Source: Mycolicibacterium sp. CR10
GTDB taxonomy: Bacteria; Actinomycetota; Actinomycetes; Mycobacteriales; Mycobacteriaceae
Reading direction: 5' to 3'
Length of the DNA: 64,000 nt
Assembly (NCBI RefSeq): GCF_005222675.1
Contig: NZ_STGE01000012.1
Location: 163,473-227,472, forward strand
In this document: piece after piece, positions 51,716 through 62,151 of the stretch
Numbering within the stretch: the stretch's first letter is position 1
How the letters are laid out: every line of letters begins with the position of its first letter
Translations under genes and position numbers: made by a program
Notes under the pieces: generated by a model
Databases searched by the model: none
What the model saw: the letters and a program-made list of their open reading frames with translations, nothing else
Told to the model about the DNA's origin: nothing

Positions 51716-51931
51716 TCAGGGGACGAACCAGTTGTAGTCGTCGTTGCAGAAGTACGCATCGTAGATGCACGGATAAGGCGCCGACGGACCAGCGCTGGCC
51801 ATATCGGAATCGCTGTTCCACCCGCAGGTGGTCGTATTACCGACGGTGGTGCAGTCGGCTGCAACAATTGGCGCGACCGCGACTCCGGCCGTCACCAACA
51901 TGGGCACGACAAGCAAGTACGGCAACCGCAT
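51716..51931 (-). CDS. Small secreted four-Cys protein lacking the Gly tail, copy 1
   Basis: A 71-aa protein with the same signal peptide type (MRLPYLLVVPMLVTAGVAVA) and four Cys (ADC...TTTC...PYPC.YDAYFC), ending at DDYNWFVP without the Asp/Gly-rich tail of its paralogues. It is the first gene of the array as transcribed. GGGAGG precedes ATG. The function is unknown. Confidence 0.72.
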   Translation of the reverse strand: MRLPYLLVVPMLVTAGVAVAPIVAADCTTVGNTTTCGWNSDSDMASAGPSAPYPCIYDAYFCNDDYNWFVP

Positions 51932-52413
51932 TACTACCTCCCACTGCGTCTGTTCGCGAACGTTGACGCTGCGAACCCCACCCGTGCAAACCCACGGTTA
52001 GCTGTTAACTCCTGGGAGTCAACTGAAAGTGAGCCTAACAGTCGGGCGGGCAAAAGGCTGGCCTAAACATCGAAATCAGACGGGACCGCCGGCGACGAAT
52101 CGCTTCGCGAAAGGTACAGCGATCTTTCGCTTGCGGTACCGCCGAGTTGCCGCGCATTCGCCGTCCCCGCCGTTCCGCCTAGCAGGCAGGCCTGCGGCGC
52201 AACCTGAGGCATTAGCGGGGGCCCAGGCGCGACGAATGCGGCTGAATGGCGCTGAATAGCAGTGAAAGTCAGGCGACTCCGGCACGTGTCGGGGCGATCC
52301 GGTGCCAGGAGAGCTGTTCGGAAGACTGCAGTGCTTCCCCCTTTTTGGGGGTCGACACTCGCCAATCGGCAGTCCTAACATGCGATCGACACCGACTCAT
52401 GGGGGGTGGCCAC
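51932..52413. other. Divergent intergenic region
   Basis: About 480 nt between the secreted-protein array (minus) and the peroxidase operon (plus). No gene is supported. A tandem 10-mer GCTGAATGGC/GCTGAATAGC sits at 52241-52260. Promoters for both directions are expected here. Confidence 0.5.
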
Positions 52414-52974
52414 GTGGCCGCAAGTGACGGCGGGTGGGCGACACCCGCGGCGAAGGCGATCCCGCCGGAGGGCTACTTCGAACTCGAACGCGGCCGCTAC
52501 GGCCCTACCTACCCGCGCACCCCGGCGTGTTACGGCTTCTCCATCATCGCGAAGGTGAAGGAAGGCCGCGAAGACGCGGTCCGCGCCTACGGCAAACAGA
52601 TCGAGGACACCATCGCCGCGAGCCCCGAGGCTCTGGCGCCACTCAAGTTGCACTACTTGCGGTGGAATCTCTTCGACGTCGGTTCGGGCCTGCATTTCCA
52701 GTACATGGGCATCTTCGACACCGATTTCGACAAGTACACCGAGGATGCGATCAAGCTGTTCAGCGCCACCGGGGTCACCACGGTGTTCACCAATCTCGAG
52801 GGATTTCCCGAAGACTGGAAGACCAACCCCGAGGCCTTCATCAAGTTCGTGCGCGATCACCAGTGCCCGAGCTTTCTGGAGTACGGCGAATACCCGTACG
52901 TGACGGCTGACGAGATCAAGAAGGCGCTGCGACTGAAGGCCGCGTTCTCGGACATGCTCGACCAGATGCAGTGA
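52414..52974 (+). CDS. Conserved hypothetical in Dyp-peroxidase operon (dimeric alpha-beta-barrel-like)
   Basis: A 186-aa protein (MAASDGGWATPAAKAIPPEG) with a YGFSIIAKVKEGREDAVRAY strand-helix and HFQYMGIFDTDFDKYTEDAI, a ferredoxin-like half-barrel reminiscent of the domains that build Dyp peroxidases, but without a heme His motif. It may be a partner or accessory of the peroxidase, whose GTG overlaps its TGA. GTG 52414 has a GGGGGG-type site ahead; ATG 52399 is an alternative start. Confidence 0.72.
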   Translation: MAASDGGWATPAAKAIPPEGYFELERGRYGPTYPRTPACYGFSIIAKVKEGREDAVRAYGKQIEDTIAASPEALAPLKLHYLRWNLFDVGSGLHFQYMGIFDTDFDKYTEDAIKLFSATGVTTVFTNLEGFPEDWKTNPEAFIKFVRDHQCPSFLEYGEYPYVTADEIKKALRLKAAFSDMLDQMQ

Positions 52975-54299
52975 GCCTCGAACTCGACGACATCCAGCAC
53001 ATCCTGCTGACCCGGACGCCGGCGATGACGGGCCGCTACGAGTTCCTGACGTTCGACACGCCCGCCGGCGGGCGCGCCTGGCTGTCGGAACTGCTCGACC
53101 GGGTGCAGTCCGCGGCGGACGCGACCGAGACCATGGATGCGTCCGCACGCTGGATCACGTTGGCGTTCACCTGGACTGGCCTGCGGGCGTTGGGGGTGCC
53201 CGAGGACGCACTGGCCACCTTTCCCGACGAGTTCAGAGAAGGTATGGCCGCGCGCGCCGACATCCTCGGCGACACCGGCAGGAATGCACCGCAGCACTGG
53301 GTCGGCGGCCTGGCCGGCGACGACGTGCACGCCATCGCGATCCTGTTCGCCCGCGACGACGACGAGTACCGTCGCTGCGTCGGCGAACACGACAAGCTGG
53401 TCGCCCGCTGTGACGGCGTGCGCACCGTGTCGTATCTCGACCTGAACGCCCACCCGCCGTTCAACTATGCACACGATCACTTCGGCTTCCGGGACCGCCT
53501 CTCGCAACCCGTCATGAAGGGGTCGGGCGAGGAACCCACGCCGGGATCGGGTGATGCCCTGGAACCCGGCGAGTTCATCCTGGGTTACCCCGACGAGGAC
53601 GGCCCAGTCGTGGACCTCCCTGAGCCACCGGTCCTTTCGCGCAACGGCAGCTTCATGGCGTATCGGCGGCTGCAGGAACACGTGGGGCTGTTTCGCGCCT
53701 ATCTGGCAGAGAATGCCGAAACGCCCGAGGAGCAGGAACTGCTGGCGGCGAAATTCATGGGCCGATGGCGCAGCGGGGCGCCGCTGGTGCTGGCACCCGA
53801 TGCCGACGACCCCGAGTTGGGTGCAGATCCGATGCGCAACAACGACTTCAATTACAAGGAGATGGATCCGCTAGGCTACGCCTGCCCGCTGGGGTCGCAT
53901 GCGCGTCGCCTCAATCCCCGCGACACCGCCCACAACATGAACCGGCGTCGGATGATCCGCCGCGGCGCCACCTACGGACCCGCCCTGCCCGACGGAGCAC
54001 CCGAAGACGACATCGACCGCGGCATCGCCGCGTTCATCATCTGCGCCAGCCTGGTCCGCCAGTTCGAGTTCGCCCAGAACGTCTGGATCAACGACAAGGC
54101 TTTCCACGAACTCGGCAACGAGCACGACCCCATCTGCGGCACCCAGGACGGTTCCCTCGACTTCACGGTGCCCAAGCGCCCGATCCGTAAGGTGCACAAG
54201 GGCATTCCGGCGTTCACCACGCTCACTGGCGGTGCTTACTTCTTCCTGCCCGGCCTGAGCGGGTTGCGCTACCTCGCGAGCCTGGAGGACCAGCCATGA
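52971..54299 (+). CDS. Dyp-type peroxidase family protein
   Basis: A 442-aa protein of the DyP superfamily. The GxxDG region reads HFGFRDRLSQPVMKG: the catalytic Asp is present but the following Gly is Arg. The C-terminal part has CPLGSHARRLNPRD (probable proximal His). It probably is a heme peroxidase using H2O2, or a decarboxylating relative. GTG 52971 overlaps the upstream stop (GTGA). No encapsulin gene is next to it, and no encapsulin-targeting tail is obvious. Confidence 0.83.
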   Translation: MSLELDDIQHILLTRTPAMTGRYEFLTFDTPAGGRAWLSELLDRVQSAADATETMDASARWITLAFTWTGLRALGVPEDALATFPDEFREGMAARADILGDTGRNAPQHWVGGLAGDDVHAIAILFARDDDEYRRCVGEHDKLVARCDGVRTVSYLDLNAHPPFNYAHDHFGFRDRLSQPVMKGSGEEPTPGSGDALEPGEFILGYPDEDGPVVDLPEPPVLSRNGSFMAYRRLQEHVGLFRAYLAENAETPEEQELLAAKFMGRWRSGAPLVLAPDADDPELGADPMRNNDFNYKEMDPLGYACPLGSHARRLNPRDTAHNMNRRRMIRRGATYGPALPDGAPEDDIDRGIAAFIICASLVRQFEFAQNVWINDKAFHELGNEHDPICGTQDGSLDFTVPKRPIRKVHKGIPAFTTLTGGAYFFLPGLSGLRYLASLEDQP

Positions 54300-55309
54300 C
54301 CAGACCGGCCCGCACCTACAACCAGGACCACGTCACCCGGGCCGTCGACGGACGTCGCCGCCTCAGCATCTACTGGACCTGGAGCTATCCCTGGGAGGCG
54401 CAACGGGATCCGGCCGCGATGGCGAACCGGTTCTCGACGCTGACCGAGGTCCGCAATGTCGTCTACCCCGCCTACGAGACGCCGGAGTTCGAGGCCGCCA
54501 ACTTCCTGCAGGGCATCGCCGGGACACTCGAACTGTTTCACCGGTCGACGCTGTCATTTCAGGACCTCGCCGGGGAACTCACCGGGCATCCCGTCGCCGT
54601 GTTCCAACGGGTCGATCAGGCCGGCTACCCCCAACCGATCGACGAACGCATCCTTGACGACACCGACACCCTGCTGGTGTTCGGCCTCGACCACCTCACC
54701 TCCGGGCTCGAGGTGGCCTCCGGCGAGGTCGACGCGCTGCGCGAGTGGCTGCGCCGCGACGGCACCTGCCTGCTGTTGGCGCCGCACCACGACGTGGGCT
54801 TCACCGACGACCTCGCCCAGCGGCAGATGGAGTACGAACACCACGGTGATCGCCTGGTGCCCCGGCAGCAGCGGTTCAGCCAGTACACCCGCTCCCTGAT
54901 GGCAGCCCTCGACGTCCCCGTGCACAACACCTGGGGACTGCGGCCTGCCGTCGTGGACGGCACCAAAGACATTGCGCCCCTGACCGCTTTCCGCGATCTC
55001 GACGGCCCAGGGTTGCTCGTCGACGTGCCGACGTTGAGCTTTCACCAGCATCTTCCCCACTATCAGCTCACCGCACCGGAGGGCGAGGCGCTACGGGTGC
55101 TAGCCCGCCAACGGGTGGACCCGCACCGGCCGCACCCGTTCACGGCCGCAGGCAATACCGAGTTCAACGCGCTGATCTGGATGCCGCCCACCGGTGAACG
55201 GGCCGGTGACATCGTGCTCATCGACTCCACGCATTTCACGACGCTGTTCGGCGGTACCGAGAGCCTCCAGAACCTGTGGCGGAACCTGGCATCCATGCCC
55301 GGCCTCTGA
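54296..55309 (+). CDS. Conserved hypothetical in Dyp-peroxidase operon
   Basis: A 337-aa soluble protein (MTRPARTYNQDHVTRAVDGR). It has LLVFGLDHLTSGLEVASGEVDALREWLRRDGTCLLLAPHHDVG, a Rossmann-like stretch recalling GATase1/DUF4350 folds, and a His-rich LSFHQHLPHYQL. No enzyme signature is clear. ATG 54296 overlaps the peroxidase stop by 4 bases, so its job is tied to the peroxidase and its upstream partner. Confidence 0.72.
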   Translation: MTRPARTYNQDHVTRAVDGRRRLSIYWTWSYPWEAQRDPAAMANRFSTLTEVRNVVYPAYETPEFEAANFLQGIAGTLELFHRSTLSFQDLAGELTGHPVAVFQRVDQAGYPQPIDERILDDTDTLLVFGLDHLTSGLEVASGEVDALREWLRRDGTCLLLAPHHDVGFTDDLAQRQMEYEHHGDRLVPRQQRFSQYTRSLMAALDVPVHNTWGLRPAVVDGTKDIAPLTAFRDLDGPGLLVDVPTLSFHQHLPHYQLTAPEGEALRVLARQRVDPHRPHPFTAAGNTEFNALIWMPPTGERAGDIVLIDSTHFTTLFGGTESLQNLWRNLASMPGL

Positions 55310-55316
55310 GCGTGGG

Positions 55317-57542
55317 TCAACCGGCAAGCAGGCCAACCCTTCTCGCTTCAGCCACCGCCCCGGCGCGAGACCCCACCCCCAGCTTGCGGTAGATCGACGT
55401 CGCCTGGCTCTTCGCCGTTTCGCGGCCGACCAACAACTCCTCGGCGATCCGCTGCAGCGAGAAATGTGTTGCCAGGTAGGGCAGCAGTCGGAGTTCGGCG
55501 GCGGTCAGCGGCCTGGTCTTGCCCGCCACCATGGCGCGGACCCGGTCCACGCGCTGCGCCAGCGCGACGGCGTCAGGTTCACGCAGTCGGGCACGATCGG
55601 CGGCGTCGAGGTGCCTGCTCACCAGATCCGGGTCGTGGATCACTACGGCCGCCCACGCCAGCAGCCCGTGGCCCAGCAGCGCGGTGCGGGCTGCGAGATT
55701 TCCCAGATGGTCGAGTAGCTTCTCGGTGATGCCGATCGCCTCTCGGCAGCGTTCGAGATCACCTGCCCGAGCCGACATCACGGCGCTGACCGCGTAGACG
55801 ACCACCATCGGGACCACGTCGCACAGATCGCGTTTGTCGGCCAGCGCGCGGGCCGCCGTGCTGCGCGTGGCGGCCCCGCCGTCGTCTCCCGCCGCGAGAT
55901 CGAGCAACGCCAGGTGAGCGAGCGCGGCCGCCTGGAAGCCGGGCAGGTCGTCGGTCACCGGCAACGCCGACTCGAGCAGCAGGCGCGCTGCGGCAGCGTT
56001 GCCCAGCATCGCTTCGGCCGCCCCTTTCATCACGGTGGCCGCGCCCCACCACGGATTCACCAGGCTGTCCCCGGCGGCGCGCACCACGTCGGCATGGCGC
56101 ACCACCTCATGCACGCCGCCGACACCGACGAGTGAACTGATCAGTGCTGCAGCCACATTCACCGAAGGGGTGCCGTCAGCCAGCGGCGCTCCGTGATCGA
56201 CCTGGTGCGCCAACATCAACGAACGCTGGATCAGGTCGGCGTCGCCCCGCGTCACGCCCAGCCAAGCCCGGGCAATCGCGGCGTCCGGATACTCGGCGAA
56301 CGTCTGCTTGTCGAGCCAGCCCAGTCGTCGCGCCAGTACGCCCGCACGGCCGTCGAATCCGAAGCGGACGGCTTCTCGTCCCACCAGTGCTGCGGCGTGC
56401 GCCCGGTCGTCGGCCGCCAACGCCTGCAGCAACGCGCCGTCGATGTCCCCGCGGCGCTCCAGCATCTCAGCGGCCCGGCGCGCCAAGTCCTGAAGCCTTC
56501 CCGACGCCGCGGAGCGCAGCCTGTCACGAAGCACGTCGGCGAACAGGCGGTGATATCGGTACCAAACCCTTTGCTGGTCAAGGGAAATCAGGAAGAGGTT
56601 GCCGGTGGTCGACAGCCCCGCCAGCATCTGCGCGGAGTCGTCCCGCTCGAGCACTTCGTCGAGCTGCTCGGCGTTGAACCGGTCGAGCACCGAGGATTCG
56701 ACCAGGAAGGTGACGGTGTCGTCGTCGAGGCGGTCCAGCACCTCCTCCACCAGATAGTCCGCCACCGAGTCGTGGTGTCCGGTGACGGCCTCGACTGCGG
56801 CACCCTCCCGCAGCGCCATGCCGGCCAAAATCACCCCTGCCGCCCACCCCTCGCAGATCCCGAGGACGGTCGAGATGGTGCCGTCGTCGCAGGATCCACT
56901 CACCGACGAGAGCGCCGCTGCCGCCTCCGCGTCGGACAGCCGCAGCTCCTCGGTGCCGATCTCCACGAGGCGCTTCTGGAGCCGGCGACGAGCCAGATCC
57001 AGTGACGGCGGACGACGACCTATCAATACCACCGTCGTCGACGGGGGCGCGGCGTCGATCAGGGCCCGCAGTGTGTCGACCGCCTCGGGCGCGCCCAGTT
57101 CGTGTATCTCGTCGAGCACGATGACCACGGGTCCGCACGCTTCGAGCGCCTGGACCATCCCGGGCACCAGGTGGGTGAGCGGCCCGCGTCCCGGCCCGCG
57201 TAGGTAGCCGAGCAGTCCGCGATCCACCGCGCCGAGGCGTTCGAGGGCGGTGGCGATGTGCAGCAGTAGGTGAACCGGATCGTCGTCGAGGGGATCCACC
57301 CGCGTCCAGGCGAACGGCCGCTCGTCGGCGTCGTCCCACAGTGCCGCCGTCGTGGTCTTGCCGTAACCGGTGGGTGCGGCGATGACGACGAGTTCTCCGG
57401 CCCTCGCCGCCAGCATCGGCTGCAGAAGGCCCGGACGGTGCACAACGCCGTCGGCGATCCGCGGTCGACCGATTGTGGCCGCCGGAATGTGCGGCTGCCA
57501 GTCCCCCGCCACCACGAGGGAATGGTAAGCCGCTACCTGCAC
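55317..57542 (-). CDS. MalT-like ATP-dependent LuxR-family regulator
   Basis: A 741-aa STAND regulator: Walker A IAAPTGYGKTTTA, Walker B-like VIVLDEIHEL, long helical TPR-type region, and a C-terminal LuxR HTH (LTAAELRLLPYLATHFSLQRIAEELLVGRETAKSQATSIYRKLGVGSRAGAVAEARRVGLL). It likely binds an inducer and ATP to activate transcription, perhaps of the peroxidase operon with which it is convergent (8-nt gap). The start is uncertain: GTG 57542 with GGAAAG 9 nt upstream, or a GTG about 45 nt further in. It is divergent from lhr. Confidence 0.85.
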   Translation of the reverse strand: MQVAAYHSLVVAGDWQPHIPAATIGRPRIADGVVHRPGLLQPMLAARAGELVVIAAPTGYGKTTTAALWDDADERPFAWTRVDPLDDDPVHLLLHIATALERLGAVDRGLLGYLRGPGRGPLTHLVPGMVQALEACGPVVIVLDEIHELGAPEAVDTLRALIDAAPPSTTVVLIGRRPPSLDLARRRLQKRLVEIGTEELRLSDAEAAAALSSVSGSCDDGTISTVLGICEGWAAGVILAGMALREGAAVEAVTGHHDSVADYLVEEVLDRLDDDTVTFLVESSVLDRFNAEQLDEVLERDDSAQMLAGLSTTGNLFLISLDQQRVWYRYHRLFADVLRDRLRSAASGRLQDLARRAAEMLERRGDIDGALLQALAADDRAHAAALVGREAVRFGFDGRAGVLARRLGWLDKQTFAEYPDAAIARAWLGVTRGDADLIQRSLMLAHQVDHGAPLADGTPSVNVAAALISSLVGVGGVHEVVRHADVVRAAGDSLVNPWWGAATVMKGAAEAMLGNAAAARLLLESALPVTDDLPGFQAAALAHLALLDLAAGDDGGAATRSTAARALADKRDLCDVVPMVVVYAVSAVMSARAGDLERCREAIGITEKLLDHLGNLAARTALLGHGLLAWAAVVIHDPDLVSRHLDAADRARLREPDAVALAQRVDRVRAMVAGKTRPLTAAELRLLPYLATHFSLQRIAEELLVGRETAKSQATSIYRKLGVGSRAGAVAEARRVGLLAG

Positions 57543-57618
57543 AAATGTGAACTTTCCGAGTGGCCTCGAGGTTGAGGGCGGCGGACGGGTTGTCGGTGGG
57601 TGGGGGCACCATGGACTC

Positions 57619-60600
57619 GTGCCCCGCTCCGTCGATCCGCTGTCGCGTTTCAGCCCGCTGACGCGCGAGTGGTTCACGGGCACCTTCGTGCAGCCCACCC
57701 CGGCGCAGGCGCAGGCCTGGAACGCCATCGCCGACGGTGACAACACGCTGGTCATCGCCCCGACAGGGTCCGGAAAAACGCTCGCGGCATTCCTGTGGGC
57801 GATCGACGGGCTGGCGCGTGAGCCCGACACCAAGGGCACCCGCGTGCTGTACGTGTCGCCGCTCAAGGCACTGGCCGTCGACGTGGAACGCAACCTGCGC
57901 ACCCCGCTGACCGGCATCTCGCGGATCGCCGAACGCACCGGGCAGTCACCGCCGAACATCAGCGTCGGCGTGCGGTCCGGGGACACCACGGCGAGCAAGC
58001 GCCGCGAACTGATCACCCGCCCGCCCGACATCCTGATCACCACGCCCGAGTCACTGTTCCTGATGCTCACCTCGGCGGCCCGCGAGACGCTGGCGGGCGT
58101 GCAGACGGTGATCGTCGACGAGGTGCACGCCGTCGCGGCCACCAAGCGGGGCGCGCACCTGGCGGTCTCCCTCGAGCGTCTCGACGCGCTGCTGGAGCGG
58201 CCCGCGCAGCGGATCGGCCTGTCGGCGACGGTCCGGCCGCCCGAGGAGGTGGCGCGGTTCCTGTCCGGTGCGGCGTTGACGACGATCGTGGCGCCACCGG
58301 CCGCCAAGACCTTCGACCTGACCGTGCAGGTGCCGGTTCCCGACATGGCGAACCTGGAGAACAACTCCATCTGGCCCGACGTCGAGGAACGCATCGTCGA
58401 TCTGGTCGAGGCCCACAACTCGTCGATCGTGTTCGCCAACTCGCGGCGGCTGGCCGAGCGGCTGACCGCCCGAATCAACGAGATTCACGCCGAGCGCACC
58501 GGAGTCGAGCTGGGCTCGTCGAATCCCGGAGTGGCCGGCGGCGCGCCCGCGCATGTCATGGCCAGCGGACAGACCTATGGCGCCGAACCGCTGCTGGCCC
58601 GCGCGCACCACGGCTCGGTCAGCAAGGAATCCCGCGCCGAGGTCGAGGACGCGCTCAAGACCGGGCGGCTCAAGGCCGTGGTGGCGACGTCCAGCCTGGA
58701 ACTCGGAATCGACATGGGCGCAGTCGATCTGGTGATCCAGGTGGAGACGCCACCGTCGGTGGCCAGCGGTCTGCAGCGCGTCGGCCGCGCCGGTCACCAG
58801 GTCGGTGAGATCAGCCAGGGCGTGCTGTTCCCCAAGCACCGCACCGACCTCATCGGGTGTGCCGTGAGCGTCCAGCGGATGCTCGCCGGCCAGATCGAGA
58901 CGATGAAGGTGCCGGCCAACCCACTCGACGTCCTGGCGCAGCACACCGTCGCCGCCTGTGCGCTGGAACCTGTGAATGCCGACGCCTGGTTCGACACCGT
59001 GCGGCGCAGTGCGCCGTTCGCGACGCTGCCGCGCAGCGCGTACGAGGCGACGCTGGATCTGCTGTCGGGCAAGTATCCGTCGACCGAGTTCGCCGAGTTG
59101 CGCCCGCGCATCGTCTACGACCGCGACACCGGCACCCTGACCGCCCGCCCCGGCGCTCAGCGACTGGCGGTCACCTCGGGCGGCGCGATTCCCGACCGCG
59201 GGCTGTTCACCGTCTACCTGGCGTCCAGCGCTGACTCCGAAAAGCCCTCCCGGGTCGGTGAACTCGATGAGGAAATGGTGTACGAGTCGCGCCCCGGCGA
59301 TGTGATCTCGCTCGGTGCGACGAGCTGGCGGATCACCGAGATCACCCACGACCGGGTGCTCGTCGTCCCGGCTCCGGGCGAGCCGGCGCGGCTGCCGTTC
59401 TGGCGCGGCGACGGCGTAGGCCGGCCCGCCGAGCTGGGCGCGGCGATCGGCGCGTTCACCGGGGAGCTCGCCCGGCTGGACCGCGCGGCGTTCGAATCCC
59501 GGTGCCAAGGAGTGGGATTCGATGCATTCGCGACCGACAACCTGTGGCAGCTGATCGACGAGCAGCGCACCGCGACCTCGGCCGTGCCGTCGGACACCAC
59601 GCTGATCGTGGAACGCTTCCGCGACGAGCTGGGCGACTGGCGGGTCATCCTGCACTCCCCCTACGGGCTGCGGGTGCACGGGCCGCTGGCGCTGGCAGTC
59701 GGCAAGCGGCTCTACGAGCGGTACGGCATCGACGAGAAACCGACCGCGTCCGACGACGGCATCATCGTGCGGCTGCCCGACACCGACGACAATCCTCCTG
59801 GCGCCGACATTTTCGTGTTCGACCCCGACGAGATCGAGCCTCTGGTCACCACCGAGGTCAGCGGCTCGGCCCTGTTCGCGTCCCGCTTCCGGGAATGCGC
59901 GGCCCGGGCGCTGCTGTTGCCGCGGCGCCATCCCGGCAAGCGCTCACCGCTGTGGCATCAGCGGCAGCGGGCCGCCCAACTGCTCGACGTCGCGCGCGGC
60001 TACCCCGACTTCCCCATTGTGTTGGAGGCGGTCCGCGAGTGCCTGCAGGACGTCTACGACGTGCCAACGCTGATCTCGCTGATGGCGCGGGTGGCGCAGC
60101 GCCGGGTGAAGCTCTTGGAGGTCGAGACCCAGACGCCGTCACCGTTCGCGGCGTCGCTGCTGTTCGGCTACGTCGGCGCGTTCATGTACGAGGGCGACAG
60201 CCCGCTGGCCGAACGCCGAGCCGCCGCACTGGCTTTGGACCCGACACTGCTCGCCGAACTGCTGGGTCGGGTCGAGCTGCGCGAACTGCTCGACGCCGAC
60301 GTCGTCGCCTCCACCCACCGCCAACTGCAGCACCTGACCCCGGAGCGCGCTGCGCGTGACGCCGAGGGCGTCGCCGACCTGCTGCGGCTGCTCGGTCCGT
60401 TGACGTACGACGAGATCGCGGTGCGCTGCACGGCCGACGACGTGGGCGGGTGGCTGGAAGGCCTGTTGACGGCCAAGCGGGTGGTGACGGTCTCGTACGC
60501 CGGGCAGTCGTGGTGGGCGGCCGTCGAGGACATCGGTCGGCTACGTGACGGTGTCGGGGTCGCGGTGCCGGTGGGTGTGCCGATGGCGTTCCTCGAGCCG

Positions 60601-62151
60601 ATCGTCGACCCGCTGGGCGAGCTGCTGTCGCGGTATGCCCGCACCCGGGGACCGTTCACGACGCTGGAGGCGGCGGCGCGCTTCGGGCTTGGCGTGCGGG
60701 TGGCGGCCGACGTGCTGGGCAGGCTGGCCGCCGACGGCAAACTGATGCGCGGCGAGTTCATCGACGCACCAATGGATTCCACAGGGGTGGATCAATGGTG
60801 CGATTCCGAGGTGCTGCGCATCCTGCGGCGGCGATCGCTGGCGGCACTGCGGGCGCAGATCGAGCCGGTGAGCCCCGCGGCGCTGGGTCGCTTCCTGCCG
60901 GCGTGGCAGCTGCTGGGCAGCGAGTCGGTGTCCGGGGTCGACGGGCTGGCCGCGGTCATCGACCAGCTTGCCGGGGTGCCGTTTCCCGCGTCGGCGGTGG
61001 AACCGCTGGTCTTCGGGCAGCGGGTCCGTGACTATCACCCCGGCATGCTCGACGAACTGCTCGCTTCCGGCGAGGTGGTGTGGTCGGGTGCCGGCGCGCT
61101 GTCGTCGGCCGACGGGTGGGTCGCATTCCATCCCGCCGACGCCGCTCCGCTGTCGCTGGCCCCACCCACTGGGCTGGACCTGACGGAGGTGCACGAGGCT
61201 GTGCTGGCCGCTCTGAGCGGAGGTGGCGCGTACTTCTTCCGTCAGATCTCGATCGACGGGGTCAGCGCGGAATCTTTGAAAGAGGCTCTGTGGCAGCTGA
61301 TCTGGTCCGGATATGTCGGCGGCGACACGTTCGCCCCGGTGCGGGCACTGCTGTCCGGGACGCGAGGCGCCGGCACGCGACGGCCGGCAACCCCGTCGCA
61401 CCGGCATCGTCGCGCGCCACGGCTGAGCCGCTACAGCATCAGCTCGGGCGCGCATCGCGACTCGGACCCGACGGTGGCGGGGCGCTGGTCGGTATTACCC
61501 ACCGCCGAGACCGACACCACGGTGCGGGCCCACTTCCAGGCCGACCAGTTGCTGGCGCGCCACGGTGTGGTCACCAAGGGTGCGGTGGCAGCCGAGGGGG
61601 TGGCCGGCGGCTTCGCCTCGCTGTACAAGGTGCTGACCACGATGGAGGAGGCCGGGCGCTGTCAGCGTGGCTATTTCGTCGAATCCCTTGGCGGCGCGCA
61701 GTTCGCGACCGCCAGCACGGTCGACCGGCTGCGCACCCACGCCGACAGCATCGACGACAAGCAAGGGGCGCTGCGGGCGCTGGCGCTGGCGGCGACTGAT
61801 CCCGCCAACCCGTTCGGCGCCGCACTGCCGTGGCCGGCGCGGGGTTCCGAGACCGACACGGCCCACCGGCCAGGCCGCAAAGCGGGGGCGCTGGTGGTGC
61901 TCGTCGACGGTGAGCTGGCCTGGTTCGTCGAACGCGGCGGCCGGTCGCTGCTGAGCTTCACCGCCGACGCGGAGACACACAATGCTGCGGCGGCGGCGCT
62001 CGCCGAACTGGTTACGCGACAGCGGGTTCCGGCGCTTTTGGTAGAGCGGGTCGACGGCGTTCCGGTCCTCGAGGATCGTGATTCGATGGTGGCCGTCGCG
62101 CTGACGCAAGCGGGGTTCTCCCGCACACCGCGCGGGCTCCGGCTGCGCTGA
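57619..62151 (+). CDS. lhr: Large ATP-dependent helicase Lhr
   Basis: A 1510-aa Ski2-like helicase with Walker [13 protein letters not shown] box ([15 protein letters not shown]), the RVGRAGHQ motif VI, a winged helix and a large C-terminal extension typical of full-length bacterial Lhr (about 1500 aa). Lhr unwinds 3'-5' and acts in DNA damage repair in mycobacteria. GTG 57619 gives [11 protein letters not shown]; an ATG-type start 72 nt upstream gives a Gly-rich lead and is less likely. It overlaps nei by one base (TGATG). Confidence 0.93.
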   Translation: MPRSVDPLSRFSPLTREWFTGTFVQPTPAQAQAWNAIADGDNTLVIAPTGSGKTLAAFLWAIDGLAREPDTKGTRVLYVSPLKALAVDVERNLRTPLTGISRIAERTGQSPPNISVGVRSGDTTASKRRELITRPPDILITTPESLFLMLTSAARETLAGVQTVIVDEVHAVAATKRGAHLAVSLERLDALLERPAQRIGLSATVRPPEEVARFLSGAALTTIVAPPAAKTFDLTVQVPVPDMANLENNSIWPDVEERIVDLVEAHNSSIVFANSRRLAERLTARINEIHAERTGVELGSSNPGVAGGAPAHVMASGQTYGAEPLLARAHHGSVSKESRAEVEDALKTGRLKAVVATSSLELGIDMGAVDLVIQVETPPSVASGLQRVGRAGHQVGEISQGVLFPKHRTDLIGCAVSVQRMLAGQIETMKVPANPLDVLAQHTVAACALEPVNADAWFDTVRRSAPFATLPRSAYEATLDLLSGKYPSTEFAELRPRIVYDRDTGTLTARPGAQRLAVTSGGAIPDRGLFTVYLASSADSEKPSRVGELDEEMVYESRPGDVISLGATSWRITEITHDRVLVVPAPGEPARLPFWRGDGVGRPAELGAAIGAFTGELARLDRAAFESRCQGVGFDAFATDNLWQLIDEQRTATSAVPSDTTLIVERFRDELGDWRVILHSPYGLRVHGPLALAVGKRLYERYGIDEKPTASDDGIIVRLPDTDDNPPGADIFVFDPDEIEPLVTTEVSGSALFASRFRECAARALLLPRRHPGKRSPLWHQRQRAAQLLDVARGYPDFPIVLEAVRECLQDVYDVPTLISLMARVAQRRVKLLEVETQTPSPFAASLLFGYVGAFMYEGDSPLAERRAAALALDPTLLAELLGRVELRELLDADVVASTHRQLQHLTPERAARDAEGVADLLRLLGPLTYDEIAVRCTADDVGGWLEGLLTAKRVVTVSYAGQSWWAAVEDIGRLRDGVGVAVPVGVPMAFLEPIVDPLGELLSRYARTRGPFTTLEAAARFGLGVRVAADVLGRLAADGKLMRGEFIDAPMDSTGVDQWCDSEVLRILRRRSLAALRAQIEPVSPAALGRFLPAWQLLGSESVSGVDGLAAVIDQLAGVPFPASAVEPLVFGQRVRDYHPGMLDELLASGEVVWSGAGALSSADGWVAFHPADAAPLSLAPPTGLDLTEVHEAVLAALSGGGAYFFRQISIDGVSAESLKEALWQLIWSGYVGGDTFAPVRALLSGTRGAGTRRPATPSHRHRRAPRLSRYSISSGAHRDSDPTVAGRWSVLPTAETDTTVRAHFQADQLLARHGVVTKGAVAAEGVAGGFASLYKVLTTMEEAGRCQRGYFVESLGGAQFATASTVDRLRTHADSIDDKQGALRALALAATDPANPFGAALPWPARGSETDTAHRPGRKAGALVVLVDGELAWFVERGGRSLLSFTADAETHNAAAAALAELVTRQRVPALLVERVDGVPVLEDRDSMVAVALTQAGFSRTPRGLRLR

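Noticed and set aside
58051..59931. Minus-strand frame within lhr
   Set aside because: Shadow of the helicase gene, no recognisable features.
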